Assembly (NCBI RefSeq): GCF_007859315.1 | Contig: NZ_VOHA01000011.1 | Coordinates: forward strand, 124,001 to 188,000 | DNA: 64,000 bases | Direction of reading: 5' to 3' | Source of the DNA: Reyranella sp. CPCC 100927 | GTDB lineage: Bacteria > Pseudomonadota > Alphaproteobacteria > Reyranellales > Reyranellaceae | Part shown: positions 62,043 through 64,000 of the stretch, piece by piece | Layout: every line of letters starts with the position of its first letter | Position numbering within the stretch: the first letter of the stretch is position 1 | The notes under the pieces: model-generated | What the model saw: only the letters and a program-made list of their open reading frames with translations | Database searches by the model: none | What the model was told of the DNA's origin: nothing | Made by a program: the position numbers and the translations under genes

Positions 62043-62154
62043 GCTCTTCCCCTCGCAAAGGAGGCGTCCCATATCACGGTGCCCGCGGGATCGCCACAGG
62101 TGGCGGCGCGCACGCCGGCGCGAACAGACTTGGATACCGCCGCCCGTCGTGCTG

Positions 62155-62175
62155 GAATGACCTGAATGGTCATTC
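62155..62175. promoter_or_regulatory. TetR-type operator between amidase and phosphotransferase genes
   Basis: GAATGACC-TGAAT-GGTCATTC is a perfect inverted repeat of eight-base arms with a five-base spacer. It lies in the divergent promoter region, 29 bases before the phosphotransferase start. The inner TGAATG...CATTCA form is typical of TetR-family repressors of acyl-CoA and fatty-acid genes. No tetR gene lies next to it in this window. Confidence 0.65.
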
Positions 62176-62203
62176 ATATCACTCATGAAAGGAACGCGCC
62201 GTG

Positions 62204-63253
62204 ATGGATGGCGTGTCGGAAACCCAGGACGCCATGGCCATGCTGGCACAGCGACTGGCCACCACCTGTGGCCGCCATTTCGCTGCACCGGTGCACATCG
62301 AGGGCCTGTTCCGTCACTCCGGCGGCGCGTCGCGCCAGACCTGGGGTTTCGATGCCATCGTCGAGCGCTCCAGCGGCGCGGAACGGCTCGCCCTGGTGCT
62401 GCGCCGCGATCCGCCCCGCAATACCGACACAGCGACCGGCGGCGGCGAGTCATCGCTGGCACTGGACCGCGGTGTCGAGTTTGCGTTGCTGCGCGTGGCC
62501 GATCGACACGGCGTGCCGGTGCCCACGCCGTTGTTCCATCTCGATGCCAGCGATGGGCTGGGCGACGGTTTCGTCATGCGGCACGTGCCGGGGACAGCGA
62601 TTGCGCGCGAGCTGCTGCGCGAGCCGCGCTACGCCACAGCCCGCGGCAGGATCACCGCCCAACTCGGCGGCATTCTCGCCCGCCTGCATGCTGTACCGCT
62701 GGGCGAACTGCCCAAGCTGCGACGGACCACGCCGGCCGAGGCGATCGCGCAGCAACGCCACGTGCTCGACACCATCGGCGAGCCGCATCCGGTGTTCGAG
62801 CTGGCGTTGACCTGGCTCGAGCGCCGCCTGCCCGCCGCCGCCGTGACGCCGTGCTTCGTGCACGGCGACTTCCGTACCGGCAATTTCCTCGCCGACGAAA
62901 ACGGCGTGACGGCGATCCTCGACTGGGAGATCGCGCACACCGGCGATCCTCTGGAGGATCTGGGCTGGATGTGCATCAAGTCGTGGCGCTTCGGTGCCAT
63001 CGAGAATCCGGCCGGCGGCTTCGGCCAGCGCGATGAATTGCATGCTGCCTATGAAGCCGCGGGTGGGCCACCGGTCGACAAGGCGCGAGCCTATTGGTGG
63101 GAAATCTTCGGTACCGCGCGCTGGGGCATCATCTGCATGGCGCAGGCCTGGAAGCATCTGTCGGGCGCCGAGCACTCGGTCGAGCTGGCGTCGATCGGCC
63201 GACGCTGCGCCGAAACCGAGGTCGACCTGCTGCAGCTGCTGGCGGAGGCATAG
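62204..63253 (+). CDS. APH-family phosphotransferase
   Basis: A 349-residue kinase-like protein. Catalytic loop is CFVHGDFRTGNFLADENG, and the metal motif is ILDWEIAHTGDPLEDLGWMC. Proteins of this kind, next to acyl-CoA dehydrogenase genes and DUF6285, are thought to phosphorylate a small carbon chain; evidence is genomic. ATG 62204 is chosen (AAAGGA ten bases upstream); GTG 62201 is possible. Its stop adjoins the DUF6285 ATG. Confidence 0.92.
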   Translation: MDGVSETQDAMAMLAQRLATTCGRHFAAPVHIEGLFRHSGGASRQTWGFDAIVERSSGAERLALVLRRDPPRNTDTATGGGESSLALDRGVEFALLRVADRHGVPVPTPLFHLDASDGLGDGFVMRHVPGTAIARELLREPRYATARGRITAQLGGILARLHAVPLGELPKLRRTTPAEAIAQQRHVLDTIGEPHPVFELALTWLERRLPAAAVTPCFVHGDFRTGNFLADENGVTAILDWEIAHTGDPLEDLGWMCIKSWRFGAIENPAGGFGQRDELHAAYEAAGGPPVDKARAYWWEIFGTARWGIICMAQAWKHLSGAEHSVELASIGRRCAETEVDLLQLLAEA

Positions 63254-63604
63254 ATGTCCCAGGATCGCCCACACGCCCCCGAGCTGCTGCGCGCCATTCG
63301 CGAGTTCCTCGGCAGCGACGTGCTGCCCAAGCTCGAGGGCCGCACCCAATTCCATCTCAAGGTGGCCATCAACTCTCTCGCCATCCTCGAGCGCGAGGCA
63401 ACGCGCGGACCAACCGCTGACACCGCGGAACGGGAGCGTCTGAAAGTGCTGCTGGGCCGTGACGGATCGCTTGCCGAGCTCAATGCCGAGCTGGCGCGCC
63501 AACTGCGCGACGGAATGCGCGACGAGACCGATGCGGCCCTGATGGCGCACCTGCGCGCCACCATCACCGACAAGATCGCGATCTCCAACCCGAAATGGCG
63601 GTAG
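63254..63604 (+). CDS. DUF6285 domain protein
   Basis: A 116-residue helical protein (ELLRAIREFLGSDVLPKLEG, then FHLKVAINSLAILERE). It matches the DUF6285 pattern known beside APH-family phosphotransferase genes. ATG 63254 is directly after the stop of the phosphotransferase gene, so the two are coupled and probably act together. No catalytic residues can be named. Confidence 0.85.
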   Translation: MSQDRPHAPELLRAIREFLGSDVLPKLEGRTQFHLKVAINSLAILEREATRGPTADTAERERLKVLLGRDGSLAELNAELARQLRDGMRDETDAALMAHLRATITDKIAISNPKWR

Positions 63605-63625
63605 CGCCCATGGCCTTGCTGACAG

Positions 63626-64000
63626 TCAGCCGCCGTTGCTTGGCGGGCGCCACGCGATGACCCCTTCGGTCCGCGCCCGCACGTCGGGAGAGGCCAGGCA
63701 CGTCGCAACGGCTTCATAGCCTGGTGCCCCCGGATAGGCCGCAACACATGTGGGCGGGCTGTGATTGGCGGGGCAGAGGATAATGGTCTCGTCGACACCG
63801 ACCGTGGCCAGATCCAGAATGGCGTTGGAGCGTGTGAGAAGGAACAACGGCCGCGCGCCCGTGGCCCTGTTGCGCAAGTGGACGATCAGCGCCTCCTGCG
63901 TGGCCTGATCCAACCCCTGCTCCACCATGTCGACGACCAGGACGGCCGGCCCGTCGCTTTCGAGCCCCGCCAAGAGCGCGATCAGGGCTGGCGATGTGGT
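63626..64000 (-). CDS. P-loop ATPase, C-terminal part (gene runs past the window end)
   Basis: The frame is open to the last base, so the N-terminal part (Walker A and more) lies outside. The visible 124 residues have a Walker B-like AVLVVDMVEQGLDQATQEAL and a later sensor-like RPLFLLTRSNAILDLATVGV, as in ABC/AAA ATPases of the SMC-like or AAA_21 type. The tail is Cys- and Pro-rich. It converges on the DUF6285 gene. No precise family can be given. Confidence 0.6.
   Translation of the reverse strand, partial: TTSPALIALLAGLESDGPAVLVVDMVEQGLDQATQEALIVHLRNRATGARPLFLLTRSNAILDLATVGVDETIILCPANHSPPTCVAAYPGAPGYEAVATCLASPDVRARTEGVIAWRPPSNGG

Noticed and set aside
1-64000. CRISPR arrays, tRNA or rRNA genes, insertion sequences
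   Set aside because: No regularly spaced direct repeats, no cloverleaf with TTCGA-type loop and no transposase gene were seen.

Overview
The window is about two-thirds G+C, densely packed and free of tRNA or rRNA genes. The organism looks like an alphaproteobacterium. The best sign is the operon order ileS - lspA - DUF3035 lipoprotein - two M16 peptidases, a layout typical of Rhodospirillales/Hyphomicrobiales-type chromosomes. mdoGH, azlCD, DUF2855, DUF6285 and a Rhodococcus-type amidase fit a free-living soil or freshwater member, perhaps Reyranella-like, but the genus is inference only. This is ordinary chromosome with a few accessory patches.

Layout. 1-5.8 kb: the end of a family 4 glycosyltransferase, an RraA/HMG-aldolase gene, xseA, purD and a metallo-beta-lactamase-fold hydrolase. 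5.9-6.8 kb: an orphan gene. 6.9-10.2 kb: a DUF2855 - RidA-like - VOC - VOC operon facing a TetR gene. 10.1-14.8 kb: a tartrate/D-malate dehydrogenase, then yhhQ, queA and tgt (queuosine). 14.8-19.1 kb: an ABM monooxygenase, a nucleotidyltransferase, an AraC - AzlC - AzlD operon and small unknowns. 19.1-30.7 kb, nearly all on the minus strand: mdoG - mdoH, mutL, pgi, pncA, and rluB-type - rsmD - phosphatase - queF - tadA. 31-37.7 kb: a GntR regulator, a PotABCD-type polyamine transporter and an omega-aminotransferase, probably a polyamine or amino-compound uptake and transamination unit. 37.8-38.0 kb: the wreck of a VapBC toxin-antitoxin pair. 38.1-46.9 kb: an amidase, a hydrolase - ADC - DUF4865 (frameshifted) operon facing a LysR gene, an SDR, a DMT exporter, a ChaA-type antiporter and a PuuD-like amidotransferase. 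47.0-47.7 kb: an AT-richer aspzincin (M35) metalloprotease gene behind a tandem 22-bp repeat. 48.2-49.3 kb: queG. 49.4-56.5 kb: the ileS operon. 56.7-64 kb: an Ivy-type lysozyme inhibitor, two tandem membrane phosphatase paralogues, ribF, a MaoC hydratase, an amidase, a phosphotransferase - DUF6285 pair behind a palindromic operator, and a partial ATPase.

The most unusual feature is a family of roughly 80-110 bp palindromic elements. At least five copies are present: 821-898, 25299-25394, 28527-28617, 34163-34270 and 50771-50875. Their arms keep pairing despite sequence changes. Two copies lie in frame just after the start codon of exported or membrane proteins (the PotB-like permease and an M16 peptidase). 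They are read in the same orientation and the same frame, so both proteins carry a WxRxR...DARxP peptide. A third copy supplies the C-terminus and stop codon of a histidine phosphatase. This recalls the protein-coding palindromic elements of Rickettsia. Two other palindrome families (around 6.8 and 49.4 kb; around 27.5 and 53.5 kb) sit between genes.

Five queuosine genes (yhhQ, queA, tgt, queF, queG) lie scattered over 38 kb. They cover preQ0 reduction, tRNA insertion, maturation and precursor import, but not preQ0 synthesis.
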